NCBI GenBank assembly: GCA_003153295.1
Contig: PLXY01000008.1
Coordinates: 249,714 to 313,713, forward strand
Source: Parachlamydiales bacterium
Lineage (GTDB): Bacteria > Chlamydiota > Chlamydiia > Chlamydiales > Rhabdochlamydiaceae
Reading direction: 5' to 3'
Length of the DNA stretch: 64,000 nucleotides
Both the position numbers and the translations under genes were made by a program. Shown piece after piece: positions 28,785 to 39,204 of this stretch. Positions within the stretch are counted from its first letter, which is position 1. Every line of letters starts with the position of its first letter. The notes under the pieces were generated by a model, which worked only from the letters and a program-made list of their open reading frames with translations, was not told the DNA's origin and did not search any database.

Positions 28785-29516
28785 TCACAGAAATGCCTTC
28801 AGTGGCTGGATGTAAAGCAAATAGATCACGGCACCGATAGCACCGCCTAGTAAGGGTGCTAATGCAGGTACCCAGGAATATCCCCAATCCGCAGATCCCT
28901 TTCCCTTGATGGGCAAAAGCGCGTACATAATGCGAGGACCTAGATCCCGCGCAGGATTGATGGCATAACCTGTCGGACCTCCCAGTGATAGACCGATAGA
29001 AAAGATCAAAATCCCCACAGCATAAGGGCCCATGCCGTTGCTGATGCCGTTATGCATATCAAAAATGCCCAGTACTCCTAAGAGCAGCACCATCGTACCG
29101 ACTGTTTCGCAGATAAAGTTCCATTTAAAATTTCGGATGGCAGGCTGAGTGCAAAAACTTAAGAGCTTCATTTGAGGATCGGGAGTTTTTTGCCAGTGAG
29201 GAAAATAAGAAAGCCAGACGAGTGTTGCTCCAAGAAAAGCTCCGATGAACTGACCTGAAAGATAGAGGTGCACTACGTCCCAAGCTGTTTTTTTGGCGAT
29301 ACAAAATCCCAAAGTGACCGCAGGATTAAAATGGCCGCCGCTGGCCCATCCTGTGATATAGACAGCCATGGCAACGCCAAATCCCCACCCTGCGCTGATC
29401 ACAATCCATCCGCTGCTTTGCCCTTTGGTCTTGGTGAGCAAGACGTTGGCGACAACGCCATTACCAAGCAAAACTAAAAGCATCGTGCCGATTAATTCAC
29501 CCCAAAAAATACTCAT
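28785..29516 (-). CDS. glpF: MIP-family aquaporin/glycerol uptake facilitator
   Basis: [12 protein letters not shown] and [13 protein letters not shown] (NPA boxes). Confidence 0.92.
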   Translation of the reverse strand: MSIFWGELIGTMLLVLLGNGVVANVLLTKTKGQSSGWIVISAGWGFGVAMAVYITGWASGGHFNPAVTLGFCIAKKTAWDVVHLYLSGQFIGAFLGATLVWLSYFPHWQKTPDPQMKLLSFCTQPAIRNFKWNFICETVGTMVLLLGVLGIFDMHNGISNGMGPYAVGILIFSIGLSLGGPTGYAINPARDLGPRIMYALLPIKGKGSADWGYSWVPALAPLLGGAIGAVIYLLYIQPLKAFL

Positions 29517-29565
29517 CTTAATCTCTCCTCTTGAAAAGAAAAGTATAAATCTTCACTTTGAAAAA

Positions 29566-31056
29566 ATGAAGTATATCTTAGCCCTCGATCAGGGAACCAC
29601 GAGCTCGCGCGCTGTTCTAATCTCCCATGAAGGAAGTATACAAGCGACCGCACAAAAAGAATTTAAACAAATATTCCCATCGCCGGGCTGGGTCGAACAC
29701 GATCCGCAAGAGATCTGGTCGTCGCAAGCTTCTTGCATGAGCGAAGTTCTAGCCAAAGCCCAAATCACTCCGAGTCAAATTGCTGGCATCGGGATCACCA
29801 ATCAGCGAGAGACAACCATTGTTTGGGAACGAAAAACAGGTAAGCCGATTGCCAATGCCATCGTCTGGCAAGACCGGCGCACCACAGAGATCTGCCAAGA
29901 ACTCAAAGGAAAAGGTCTTGAACCTCTTTTCCGTCAAAAAACAGGCCTTCTTTTAGATCCTTATTTTTCTGGCACCAAGCTGTATTGGCTTTTGAAAACC
30001 ATCCCCGGAGCATTGGAAAGAGCGGAGCGAGGCGAGTTAGCTTTTGGAACTGTCGACACCTGGCTCTTATGGAAACTCACCGGTGGCTCTTGCCACATGA
30101 CCGATGTCAGTAATGCTTCCCGTACTCTTCTTTTTAATATCCACACGCTGCAGTGGGATGAAGAACTCTTAAAAATCCTCAACATTCCCAGAGCAATCTT
30201 GCCTGAGGTCCGTAGTTCTAGTGAAATCTATGGCAAGACAAATACTCCCGTTCTCTCCGCCTCTATTCCAATCAGCGGGATTGCAGGAGATCAGCAAGCC
30301 GCGCTCATCGGACAAGCCTGCTTTTCAACCGGCATGGTCAAAACAACCTATGGAACCGGATGCTTTTTACTGATGAATACCGGCACGCAGCCTGTGATCT
30401 CTAAAAACAATCTGCTAACAACGATTGTTTACCAAATCAAAGATGAAGTGGTCTACGCATTAGAAGGCAGCGTCTTTATTGGAGGCGCCGTCGTGCAATG
30501 GCTCAGAGATAATTTAGGATTCATTAAAAATTCCGCAGATGTTGAAAAACTTGCTTCTTCTGTTCCTGACAGCGGCGGGGTTTATTTCGTTCCCGCCTTT
30601 ACTGGTCTTGGCGCTCCTTATTGGGATCCTTATGCAAGAGGAGCTCTCGTGGGACTCTCCCGAGGCACGACAGCAGCTCATATTGCACGCAGCGCACTTG
30701 ATAGCATTGCCTATCAAGTGATGGACGTTTTAAAAGCGATGGAGGCCGACGCCGGAATTTCAATTGCTGAGATCCGTGTCGATGGAGGAGCTGTTGCTAA
30801 TAACTTGCTCATGCAATTCCAAGCAGATCTCATGGGCGTTCCGGTGATCCGTCCTAAAATCACTGAATTAACAGCACTTGGCGCTGCTTTTTTAGCCGGC
30901 CTTGCTGTGGGATTTTGGAAAACTAAAGAAGAGGCGGCGGCCTCTTGGAAAGAAGACCGCAGGTTCGAACCGAACATGCCGGCGGCTCAAGTCCAAGCTC
31001 TCAGACACAAATGGGAAAAAGCCATCGACTGCGCGCAAACCTGGGAGGAGAGGTGA
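29566..31056 (+). CDS. glpK: Glycerol kinase
   Basis: [36 protein letters not shown]. Confidence 0.95.
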   Translation: MKYILALDQGTTSSRAVLISHEGSIQATAQKEFKQIFPSPGWVEHDPQEIWSSQASCMSEVLAKAQITPSQIAGIGITNQRETTIVWERKTGKPIANAIVWQDRRTTEICQELKGKGLEPLFRQKTGLLLDPYFSGTKLYWLLKTIPGALERAERGELAFGTVDTWLLWKLTGGSCHMTDVSNASRTLLFNIHTLQWDEELLKILNIPRAILPEVRSSSEIYGKTNTPVLSASIPISGIAGDQQAALIGQACFSTGMVKTTYGTGCFLLMNTGTQPVISKNNLLTTIVYQIKDEVVYALEGSVFIGGAVVQWLRDNLGFIKNSADVEKLASSVPDSGGVYFVPAFTGLGAPYWDPYARGALVGLSRGTTAAHIARSALDSIAYQVMDVLKAMEADAGISIAEIRVDGGAVANNLLMQFQADLMGVPVIRPKITELTALGAAFLAGLAVGFWKTKEEAAASWKEDRRFEPNMPAAQVQALRHKWEKAIDCAQTWEER

Positions 31057-32600
31057 ATAGAGACGACATGATCCAAGACCTCGACCGGGATTATTGGGAC
31101 ATCATCATCGTGGGAGGAGGAGCTACAGGTCTAGGCGCTGCTGTTGATGCCGCTTCAAGAGGCTATAAAACACTTCTGCTGGAACAACACGATTTTGCCA
31201 AGGCTACATCCAGCCGGAGTACGAAGCTCATCCATGGAGGTCTTAGATATCTCCAGCAAGGCAATATCGGCCTTGTGACCGAAGCTTTGAGAGAACGAGG
31301 GCTTCTTTGCGACAATGCACCTCATCTCGTGCATCACATGTCTTTCTTGGTCCCTTTATACCATTGGTGGGAAGGGCCGTTTTATGGCATTGGACTTAAA
31401 GTTTATGATCTCCTCGCCGGGGAATTAGGACTCGAGCCGTCGCGCCATCTTTCCCGTAAACAAACCCTGCAAGCGATTCCAACAATAGAAAGAGAAGGAC
31501 TCCGCGGAGGCGCCCTTTATTATGATGGGCAGTTCGATGATGCACGGCTGGCGATCACTCTGGCACAGACAGCGGTAGACCAAGGCGCTACTCTTCTTAA
31601 TTATATGCAAGTGACCTCTCTTCTAAAGAAAAAAGGTCTCATTGAAGGAGTCCGAGCCACAGATCTTGAAACAGGAACGCATTATAATCTGAAAGCCAAA
31701 GTCGTCATCAACGCAACAGGGATTTTTTCTGACCATTTGCGTAAAGCCGATGATAAAAAAGCTAAAACAATGATGGAACCGAGCCAAGGCATTCATTTGG
31801 TTCTCCCGGCTTCTTTCCTTCCCCGCAATACAGCTATTTTAGTTCCACATACCGATGATGAGCGCGTGATCTTTTTAGTCCCTTGGCACGGTCGAGTGCT
31901 CATCGGAACCACAGATACGCCGGTAAAAAAAGCTTCTTTAGAACCTCTACCGCTTAAAAAAGAGATTGAGTTTTTATTAAAGCACGCTGCGCGTTATTTA
32001 GAAAAAGATCCCACCCGGGAGGATATTTTAAGCATCTACGCAGGGCAGCGGCCCTTGATTAAAGCAGAAGGGAAATCAACCGCTGCTTTGTCCCGTGATC
32101 ATGTCATCACGATTTCCAAGTCAGGCTTCATCACGATTGCAGGCGGCAAATGGACCACCTATCGAAAAATGGGCGAAGACGTGATCAATAAGGCGATTTC
32201 TGTGGGTGGTCTGCCCTTCCGCGCCTGCATCACCGCTAAACTCCACTTACATGGTTATCAAAAAGGGCTTGACCTGGCCGACCATTGGAGCTTGTATGGC
32301 ACTGATGCCAAAGAGATCAAACGGCTGATCCGCAATAATAAAAAACTCAGTGAGATCATCGCCCCCCATCTCCCCTATTGTGCGGCCGAAGTCGTCTGGG
32401 CTGTCCGGCATGAAATGGCCCGCAGTGTAGAAGATGTTTTAGCCCGTCGCACACGAACACTTTTTTTAGATGCAAAAGCAGCCATCGAAGCAGCCCCTTT
32501 TGTCGCGCGGATTTTAGCGAAAGAATTAAAAAAGTCTGCCGCATGGCAGAAAAAGCAAATTCAGGAGTTTAAGCGTGTCGCACAAAACTACCTCCCTTGA
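31053..32600 (+). CDS. glpD: Glycerol-3-phosphate dehydrogenase (FAD)
   Basis: [35 protein letters not shown] start with GGAGGAG upstream (alternative ATG 31068). Confidence 0.92.
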   Translation: MNRDDMIQDLDRDYWDIIIVGGGATGLGAAVDAASRGYKTLLLEQHDFAKATSSRSTKLIHGGLRYLQQGNIGLVTEALRERGLLCDNAPHLVHHMSFLVPLYHWWEGPFYGIGLKVYDLLAGELGLEPSRHLSRKQTLQAIPTIEREGLRGGALYYDGQFDDARLAITLAQTAVDQGATLLNYMQVTSLLKKKGLIEGVRATDLETGTHYNLKAKVVINATGIFSDHLRKADDKKAKTMMEPSQGIHLVLPASFLPRNTAILVPHTDDERVIFLVPWHGRVLIGTTDTPVKKASLEPLPLKKEIEFLLKHAARYLEKDPTREDILSIYAGQRPLIKAEGKSTAALSRDHVITISKSGFITIAGGKWTTYRKMGEDVINKAISVGGLPFRACITAKLHLHGYQKGLDLADHWSLYGTDAKEIKRLIRNNKKLSEIIAPHLPYCAAEVVWAVRHEMARSVEDVLARRTRTLFLDAKAAIEAAPFVARILAKELKKSAAWQKKQIQEFKRVAQNYLP

Positions 32601-33168
32601 ACTCTACTTAATCCGACATGGAGCTACCGAATGGTCGGAGAATGGACGGCATACCGGCACCACCGATTTATCGATCACAGAACTAGGAAAAAAACAGGCA
32701 GAGCTTTTAAAAAATCGACTCCAAAAAGAAAAATTTTCTAAAGTCTTCTGCAGTCCTCTTAAAAGAGCCTTAGAAACTTGCAAGATTTGCGGATACAATC
32801 CCACGATCAATCATGATCTTGTAGAGTGGAATTATGGACAGTACGAAGGGTTGACATCGGAGCAAATCTGTGAAAAAAATCCCGGATGGAACCTCTTTAC
32901 TCAGGGAGCTCCCGGTGGAGAATCCCCTGAACAGATCGCAGGGCGCGCCCATCATTTTTTACATCAGGTCCATTCTTTGGAAGGAAAAGTAGCGATTTTT
33001 TCCAGCGCTCATTTTCTCCGTGTTTTCGCAACACAGTGGTTAGGAATGCCCTATACTTTAGGCCGAGCTCTTTTTTTATCGCCGGGCTCCATTTCTATTT
33101 TAGGGTACGAACGTCTAGACCGCGTCATCATCTGCTGGAATGATATTGCCCATTTAAGTATAACATAA
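32575..33168 (+). CDS. Histidine phosphatase family protein
   Basis: LIRHGATEWSENGRHTGTTDLSITELGKKQA. Confidence 0.88.
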   Translation: MSHKTTSLELYLIRHGATEWSENGRHTGTTDLSITELGKKQAELLKNRLQKEKFSKVFCSPLKRALETCKICGYNPTINHDLVEWNYGQYEGLTSEQICEKNPGWNLFTQGAPGGESPEQIAGRAHHFLHQVHSLEGKVAIFSSAHFLRVFATQWLGMPYTLGRALFLSPGSISILGYERLDRVIICWNDIAHLSIT

Positions 33169-33171
33169 AAC

Positions 33172-33498
33172 ATGTCAACAGCATGGATTTTTCTATTATT
33201 AGCAGGATTTTTTGAAATCTGTTTTACTATTTCCCTGAAATACAGTCAGGGATTCAGCAAGATAATTCCCAGTATTATCACCGTCATTTTTATCGTGATG
33301 AGCTTTTTTGCCGTCTCTCAGTCAATGAAGACCATCCCGATTGGGACCGCTTATGCGGTTTGGGCTGGGATCGGCGCTGCAGGAACCGTCGTCACAGGAA
33401 TTATCTTTTTCGGAGATTCCCACCATATTGTAAGATTGCTCTCGATCATGCTTATCATCATCGGGATTATTGGTCTTAAACTCGTCAACGTCGATTAA
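33172..33498 (+). CDS. SMR-family small multidrug resistance transporter
   Basis: 108 aa, TAYAVWAGIGAAGTVVTGIIFFGD. Confidence 0.9.
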   Translation: MSTAWIFLLLAGFFEICFTISLKYSQGFSKIIPSIITVIFIVMSFFAVSQSMKTIPIGTAYAVWAGIGAAGTVVTGIIFFGDSHHIVRLLSIMLIIIGIIGLKLVNVD

Positions 33499-33506
33499 AT
33501 GATCAG

Positions 33507-34340
33507 ATGCTCAGCTGGGCCTTCTTTTTACTGGGTTTAAGGTCTTACATCCTAGCCTGGCAGCCAAAAAAGGCATGGGCACTAAGGACCCTGGATATCG
33601 CTTGGGGGACTTTTTCTCTTGTCCTTTTTTTCATGCTGCCTAAGGAATTCCATTGGCAGTCGTTTGTGGTGATCGGAGCGATCATTGGGATTACTCTCTA
33701 TCAGCGTTTTTCCAAACCCAAGAAATTCTCTTTGCCATCCATGATCGGTTGGGGCTGTCTCTATATGCTGGGGACTTGTGCAGCCATCTCCTGTACTTTT
33801 TTTAAACTCACTGAGGATAAAAAGATCGCTAAAGTCATTTTGACAGGAGAGCGTCAACAGACATGGATCACCTGGAAAAATCCGCAGACTCAGCTCGAAG
33901 GCGCTTGGCTCGATAGCTACGAAGTGATTGTCCAAGACTTAAAAGGGAAAGAACTCTCCCGGCAGTATATCTATGGCGATCTTGTGGGTCTCCGCGCAGA
34001 AGTCCTGACGATCCACTGGCCGTTTCATTTGCTGGGGTTTTCAAATCTCTGCCATTTAGAAACCCTTTATAATGGATACCGGACTTCAAATCGGCATAAC
34101 CTCTTTCCCCACTTTGCCGCAGCACTCCCCTTTTCAGTTCCCTTCTTTCAAAGAGTATGGACCAAGCTTTACCAGGGGCAGTGGAAAATTCCCGGCGTTA
34201 AAAGCGCGACTTTAGAATCTGCCTTTTTTCCTTTAATCACAGCCGACCTTAAACCTACGAAAGGAACCTATTGGCTCATTGTGGGAAATTCAGGTCTGAC
34301 GGCTCAAAATGAAACACTAGGTCATCCCAAAGAAAGATAA
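33507..34340 (+). CDS. Hypothetical membrane protein
   Basis: 277 aa ORF with N-terminal hydrophobic segments. Confidence 0.7.
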   Translation: MLSWAFFLLGLRSYILAWQPKKAWALRTLDIAWGTFSLVLFFMLPKEFHWQSFVVIGAIIGITLYQRFSKPKKFSLPSMIGWGCLYMLGTCAAISCTFFKLTEDKKIAKVILTGERQQTWITWKNPQTQLEGAWLDSYEVIVQDLKGKELSRQYIYGDLVGLRAEVLTIHWPFHLLGFSNLCHLETLYNGYRTSNRHNLFPHFAAALPFSVPFFQRVWTKLYQGQWKIPGVKSATLESAFFPLITADLKPTKGTYWLIVGNSGLTAQNETLGHPKER

Positions 34341-34396
34341 GAGTTTAGCAAAGTTAATGATAGTGTGTCGAATTGTGCATAATTTTTTGCAATCGT

Positions 34397-35773
34397 CTAT
34401 GGCAATGGGATTTCGCGATATATGTTGTAATGTTGAGCATATCCAATTCCTGGGGGGGATATAGGTTTAGCTCCTTTAGAACGTAAAAGATCCGATATAG
34501 GTTTGTTCCCTTCAGAAATAGCAACTTGATATGGGGTTAATCCACTACTATCCGTCGAGTGAATATCAGCCCCTCGGTCGATAAAATCTTTAATTAATTT
34601 AAGTTTTTTACGTGGATCTAAACAAGCTTTAATTAGTAATTGCAAGGGACGATGACCATTTAAAGAAATGTCATTAACGTTAGCGTCTGCGGTTAAGATT
34701 TCCATCACAGATTGAACTAATTCATCTCCGCTTTTCGTTGTAAGAACTTCTCCTAAGGAAGGTAAAGAAACTGCGTTGATATGATTTTCTAGATCGGACA
34801 AAATGGCGAGTATATCATCAAAACTGACAGGATCAGTTAGGTACATGTCCCGCATCAACTGGTAATCACGCCGTAATTCCGATAATCTTTCAGGTTTAGG
34901 AACAAGGCGGAAGGTTCCAGGTTTGGCTAGATCATAGTTTGCCCACGAATTGCGAAAGAACTGGCCCTTCCATAAAACGACTCTGCTTCGGAGGTCGTGT
35001 TGAGTAATAGCTTTGATTGCATTTGGATGTTTCGCCAGTAGCGCAGTATCCGCATAATGACGTGAAAACCTGTCCGGCAGTGGTCTGTTGGAAGGTCGGT
35101 GGTATTCTGCGTGTAGGATCGTAGCCTTTTCCCAGAAACTTCGGTCTATCCCTAAAGCAATGACTTCGCATCGCCAATCAGGAAATACTGTGGGGAAAAC
35201 CTCGGCAATCCAGGGACGTATCGTATGATGGCCTATTGGTTGCTGATCGGTAAGAGAACCAAACTCTAGTTTTACAGAACGTTTGATATAAGCAAACCCC
35301 GTTGGTTCTGACGAGGGGTAGTGAAAAAGAAGTACGGGTGAATTTGTATTGGGGTCTTTTAAAAATTCGAATCGCACCTGCTCATTTTTTTCTAGCACGT
35401 CCAACACCAATGCTTCTAGTGCCGGCATAATTTGAGTTTGCACCGCGACTTCGCATGCAATTTCAGCTCTTTTCATCCATTTGTCGGCCTGACTACGAGT
35501 TACACCGGCTTCAGGGAGTCTTAGAAAAGTAGGGGACAGCGAGAGATCGATATCTTCAGAAAAACGATCGATGGCGCCAAATACCTTTGAGAGTGAAGTG
35601 CCGCCCTTGAATACTAGGTTGTCAGCAAATTCCGACTCGAACAGAATACCGAGCAACCAGCACACCCAAAAATCTTTTTCCATGATTACCGGGGATATGT
35701 TTTTCTGAATAGCAGCTTGTTCAATGTACAAGCGTCGTTCGCTGGAAGATAATTTCAGAAAGTCAATCTTCAC
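34397..35773 (-). CDS. AbiEii-type nucleotidyltransferase toxin with C-terminal ankyrin-like repeats
   Basis: FKGGTSLSKVFGAIDRFSEDIDLSL; C-terminal DRGADIHSTDSSGLTPYQVAISEGNKPISDLLRSKGA; GTG start overlapping antitoxin TGA. Confidence 0.82.
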   Translation of the reverse strand: MKIDFLKLSSSERRLYIEQAAIQKNISPVIMEKDFWVCWLLGILFESEFADNLVFKGGTSLSKVFGAIDRFSEDIDLSLSPTFLRLPEAGVTRSQADKWMKRAEIACEVAVQTQIMPALEALVLDVLEKNEQVRFEFLKDPNTNSPVLLFHYPSSEPTGFAYIKRSVKLEFGSLTDQQPIGHHTIRPWIAEVFPTVFPDWRCEVIALGIDRSFWEKATILHAEYHRPSNRPLPDRFSRHYADTALLAKHPNAIKAITQHDLRSRVVLWKGQFFRNSWANYDLAKPGTFRLVPKPERLSELRRDYQLMRDMYLTDPVSFDDILAILSDLENHINAVSLPSLGEVLTTKSGDELVQSVMEILTADANVNDISLNGHRPLQLLIKACLDPRKKLKLIKDFIDRGADIHSTDSSGLTPYQVAISEGNKPISDLLRSKGAKPISPPGIGYAQHYNIYREIPLP

Positions 35774-36396
35774 ATAGTCTCCTCGGCTAATTTTCTGAAA
35801 ATTGAACGCATCCATTCCGGTGCAAATCGAATGTCTTTGAGTAGTTCTTGTCGTTTATCATAAGGAAGAATCCGTTTTAAATGCTTAACCCTTTCTATAG
35901 TCATATTTTCTCTACCAAGTTCGCGAAAAGCCTGGATCAAAAGCCCACTGAGCCGCCCTGCCATCGCCATATTTTTAGGGGTTGTGCGCCGAAGTTGAAT
36001 GGTTGTAGTACCGATTTTTACCGTTCGGCTTGGCCCATCTGTCAGAAATACTACTTTAGCTGGAACCTGTTCGGATAGCCCTAAAATGTTTGCTGCATAA
36101 GCTCCAGTTGGTTGAATACGCGTGTAATCGCGACCAACCAAAGCCTGTGCTATTTTTTCTGGAGATGGTTGAAGTTTTCCAAGTATCGGGTGCTCTTCAG
36201 GAAAATCATATATTCCTCTTGCAAGTCGTCGAATAGTTCCTTTTCGAACAAGTCGGTGAAGAACAATATCGACAGCCTGGCGGCTACCTAGATCCAAGAA
36301 GTCCATTGGAACAAACACAGCGCCATATCCACGGCTATTTATTGCTTCAAGTATCTGAAAATCAATACTTTTTGATTGTTTACGTGTTTTATTCAT
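35770..36396 (-). CDS. AbiEi-like antitoxin (DUF6088-type)
   Basis: RQAVDIVLHRLVRKGTIRRLARGIYDFPEEHPILG; adjacent and overlapping toxin. Confidence 0.8.
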   Translation of the reverse strand: MNKTRKQSKSIDFQILEAINSRGYGAVFVPMDFLDLGSRQAVDIVLHRLVRKGTIRRLARGIYDFPEEHPILGKLQPSPEKIAQALVGRDYTRIQPTGAYAANILGLSEQVPAKVVFLTDGPSRTVKIGTTTIQLRRTTPKNMAMAGRLSGLLIQAFRELGRENMTIERVKHLKRILPYDKRQELLKDIRFAPEWMRSIFRKLAEETM

Positions 36397-36583
36397 GTAA
36401 GGAATATTAGTATCTTTTTCTTACAAAAAGCAAGAGTTATCTTCATGTTTTCATCTAGATTGCAATCGAATTACAAAAAGCACTGTTTTTTGATGATATC
36501 TGCAAATAGAATGAAAAAAAATCTCTAATCTAAGCTTTTTTTAGATAAATTGACCATTTTCATTGTTCGTTCTATAAAAACAA

Positions 36584-37666
36584 TTACTTCTCAGGATTGA
36601 GAATTTTTAAGATCTCATTGCCTAGTGAGGTGGTATTCAGAGAGTTAGTATTGGACAGAACGACAACCCCTGTCTGAGTCTCTTTGACAAATCCAATAAA
36701 GGTTGATACTCCTTTTAGGCCGCCGTTTTTACTATACTTTAGGATCGATTGAGTAGGATAGAGCCGGCTTCCTTCCCATCCCAGTCCGATGAAACCCGTC
36801 TTTGTCGTCTTAAAGGAGGGCTCAAAAAGAATAGGGAGAAGAGAGTTCAGGCTGGTATCCACAAGTCCCATGTTGTAGACAACAAAGTTAGTCATATCGG
36901 CAAGCGTAGACGCAAAAGCTCCCCCGCCACCTAAACCGGGGAAAGTATCGCGTCGAGGAGAATCAATCACTTGGCCCGATTTGCCATAAAATTCACAGAG
37001 TCTGTCTTTTTGATTATTGGAAAGGTACATTCTTGTATCGGGCATATTTAAAGGATTACACACCACTTGAACCACGAGATCCTCGAAACTCTTCCCGGCA
37101 ATATTGGAGAGGATAATCCCCAAAAACCCAAATCCGGCATTGGAGTAGACGCTTTTAGTTCCCGGCTCGTACTTTAGGTGTATTTGTTGAAGCCACTGAT
37201 AAAAATCGTCCACTTGGTAATGATAAGGATGTTTGTTGCCACTGACATCTCGAGGAAGTCCTGAGGTATGGTTTGCCAAATCTTGCAAAGTGATCGGCTT
37301 GCCTTGATAAGTCGGGACTTTGATTCCAGGAACATATTGTTGAACGGGATCGTCTAGCCGGACCTTTCCTTCCTCAACGAATTTCGCTAAAACAGTTGCC
37401 GTTAAAACTTTTGTAACGGAGGCAAGAAAAAAGATCGATTTCTCATTGGGTGGAGCGCTCTCTGGCCCTTTGGCATGTCCATAGCTGAAGGTATTGACCG
37501 TATAGCCTGTTTTACCGCCTGGCGTGATAATCGAAACCGCAATGCCGCCCTGGTGTTGCTTTTTTGAAAACTCACGGATCGCTGAATCGACTTTATCAAT
37601 CTGTTGTGGAGAAGCTTCAAGAGAAAATACAAATAAACATACAAATGCAACTATCTGTTTAAACAA
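36584..37666 (-). CDS. Serine beta-lactamase-like hydrolase
   Basis: FLASVTKVLTATVLAKFVEEGKVRLDDPV (SxxK), YSNAGFG (YxN), signal peptide. Confidence 0.85.
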   Translation of the reverse strand: MFKQIVAFVCLFVFSLEASPQQIDKVDSAIREFSKKQHQGGIAVSIITPGGKTGYTVNTFSYGHAKGPESAPPNEKSIFFLASVTKVLTATVLAKFVEEGKVRLDDPVQQYVPGIKVPTYQGKPITLQDLANHTSGLPRDVSGNKHPYHYQVDDFYQWLQQIHLKYEPGTKSVYSNAGFGFLGIILSNIAGKSFEDLVVQVVCNPLNMPDTRMYLSNNQKDRLCEFYGKSGQVIDSPRRDTFPGLGGGGAFASTLADMTNFVVYNMGLVDTSLNSLLPILFEPSFKTTKTGFIGLGWEGSRLYPTQSILKYSKNGGLKGVSTFIGFVKETQTGVVVLSNTNSLNTTSLGNEILKILNPEK

Positions 37667-37732
37667 ATAATAACCGCCATTTAATTTACAGTTATTATAA
37701 GATGATTTTTTTGTAAAACCTATTCGGTGATC

Positions 37733-39073
37733 TTACTTTATTGTCCTTATTACTGCTTCTACATTTTTCCTGAGTCCTTGGACACTGGTGATTTCGAAGA
37801 ATTTCAAAGCCAAATTCAACAACCCTTTCTCAGTGTTGTCTTTTAAAGCAGCAAACAAAGCTTTCCATTCCCTGGTAGGTGGGATTTTAGCTTTCTTCAG
37901 GATTGCCTCATCTGATCCTTCGTTCGAATCAAGTCCTGTTAAAACCCAAAAAATTGTCAAACCAACGGCACATTTTTCTGAGGTCCGAACTCGACCCTTC
38001 TGCATGAACCCAAAGCTAGAGTCCGAGGCGGTCTTAATTTGCTCAGCGTCGGCATATTGCGGTGTATAAGCCAGTCCTTTTTTCAGCTCTTTTTCTAAGT
38101 CATTTTCATGAGTGACTCCGCCCAGGTCACTGATATGGACAAGAGGTAAATTCTGTTCTTTAGGCAGGTTCTCGACTTGACGATAGAGAATATTTTGTGG
38201 TTTGAGATCGTGACTGATGAGCTTATTTGCAAGAAGCGTTTCCATTCCTTTGAGAATCTGGAGAGCGATCAGAAGACGTACTTTTAAAGTAAAAGACGTT
38301 ATTCTTAACTTGTCTAGACTGCCGTCATACAGAGTTCCTTCAAAGCCTAGGCTTCTCTTTGTCGTACACAAATATAATTTACTGATAGTTAAGACAGGTG
38401 TAAGCGGTTTGTCTTGAACTCCCAGCGCCGTGGTACTGGAGGTGTGAACAATCATCAAATTTTTGTGTTCTTTTTTTAAATCTTCTTGAGCTCTTTCTAG
38501 GTGTGATAAATCCGCTAAGATATGTCTTCTGTCATTGGTATGGTAGTGTTTAGGAATTTTTGCGACCTTTAGGGCTGTCTGTTTTCCATCATGAAGATCA
38601 ATTAACTGAACGACTTTTCCAAAACCGCCGCGTCCTAGTTTTTTTTCGATATATTGGACCCGCAAAGTATTATTAGGTCCTCTAGAGAGGATAAATTTTT
38701 TTCTTGTTTGTAAATTGAAAGAATCCAAAAGCCGCACTTTGTATCTGTCAGAAGGGCTCATTCTCTGTCCTCGGAGAAACTCTATTTGTTTGGCAAGATC
38801 ATGAAGATCAGTCTCGTTAAGGCTCTGAGGCGGCTTTTTAAAGCTGTCGAAGATTTTTTGAGCTTCAGGGCTTAAGGGGACAGGAGACGGTTTGAAGATG
38901 TCAGGAATTTTTAGAGTTTTGTTGCTTAGGGGGACATGCTTCTGGAATAAATAGTAGGCAATGCCTGCCAACACACCCAGCGCTAACAGGACCACCGGTA
39001 CAGCATATCCTTTTGAGGGAGGGGTGATTTGGGGCCGAACTACAAGTGGACTATAGGGTTGTACGTTGCTCAT
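37733..39073 (-). CDS. Eukaryote-like Ser/Thr protein kinase with N-terminal TM
   Basis: LGRGGFGKVVQL, ALKVAK, ISHDLKPQNILY, DLG; hydrophobic VPVVLLALGVLAGIAYYLF. Confidence 0.8.
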   Translation of the reverse strand: MSNVQPYSPLVVRPQITPPSKGYAVPVVLLALGVLAGIAYYLFQKHVPLSNKTLKIPDIFKPSPVPLSPEAQKIFDSFKKPPQSLNETDLHDLAKQIEFLRGQRMSPSDRYKVRLLDSFNLQTRKKFILSRGPNNTLRVQYIEKKLGRGGFGKVVQLIDLHDGKQTALKVAKIPKHYHTNDRRHILADLSHLERAQEDLKKEHKNLMIVHTSSTTALGVQDKPLTPVLTISKLYLCTTKRSLGFEGTLYDGSLDKLRITSFTLKVRLLIALQILKGMETLLANKLISHDLKPQNILYRQVENLPKEQNLPLVHISDLGGVTHENDLEKELKKGLAYTPQYADAEQIKTASDSSFGFMQKGRVRTSEKCAVGLTIFWVLTGLDSNEGSDEAILKKAKIPPTREWKALFAALKDNTEKGLLNLALKFFEITSVQGLRKNVEAVIRTIK

Positions 39074-39204
39074 ATTTCGAATTATCCAATAAGAGATGTT
39101 TCTGTTTTTAATTTTGCGTAAAATATAACAAAGATGGATTGTTTAGGCCAAGATCGATTTCAGCGTTTTATATTTTTCAGGATGATGCTAACACAATCGC
39201 AAAT

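Noticed and set aside
29368-29565. N-terminal extension of the glpK ORF overlapping glpF
   Set aside because: Homology starts at [17 protein letters not shown] (29566).
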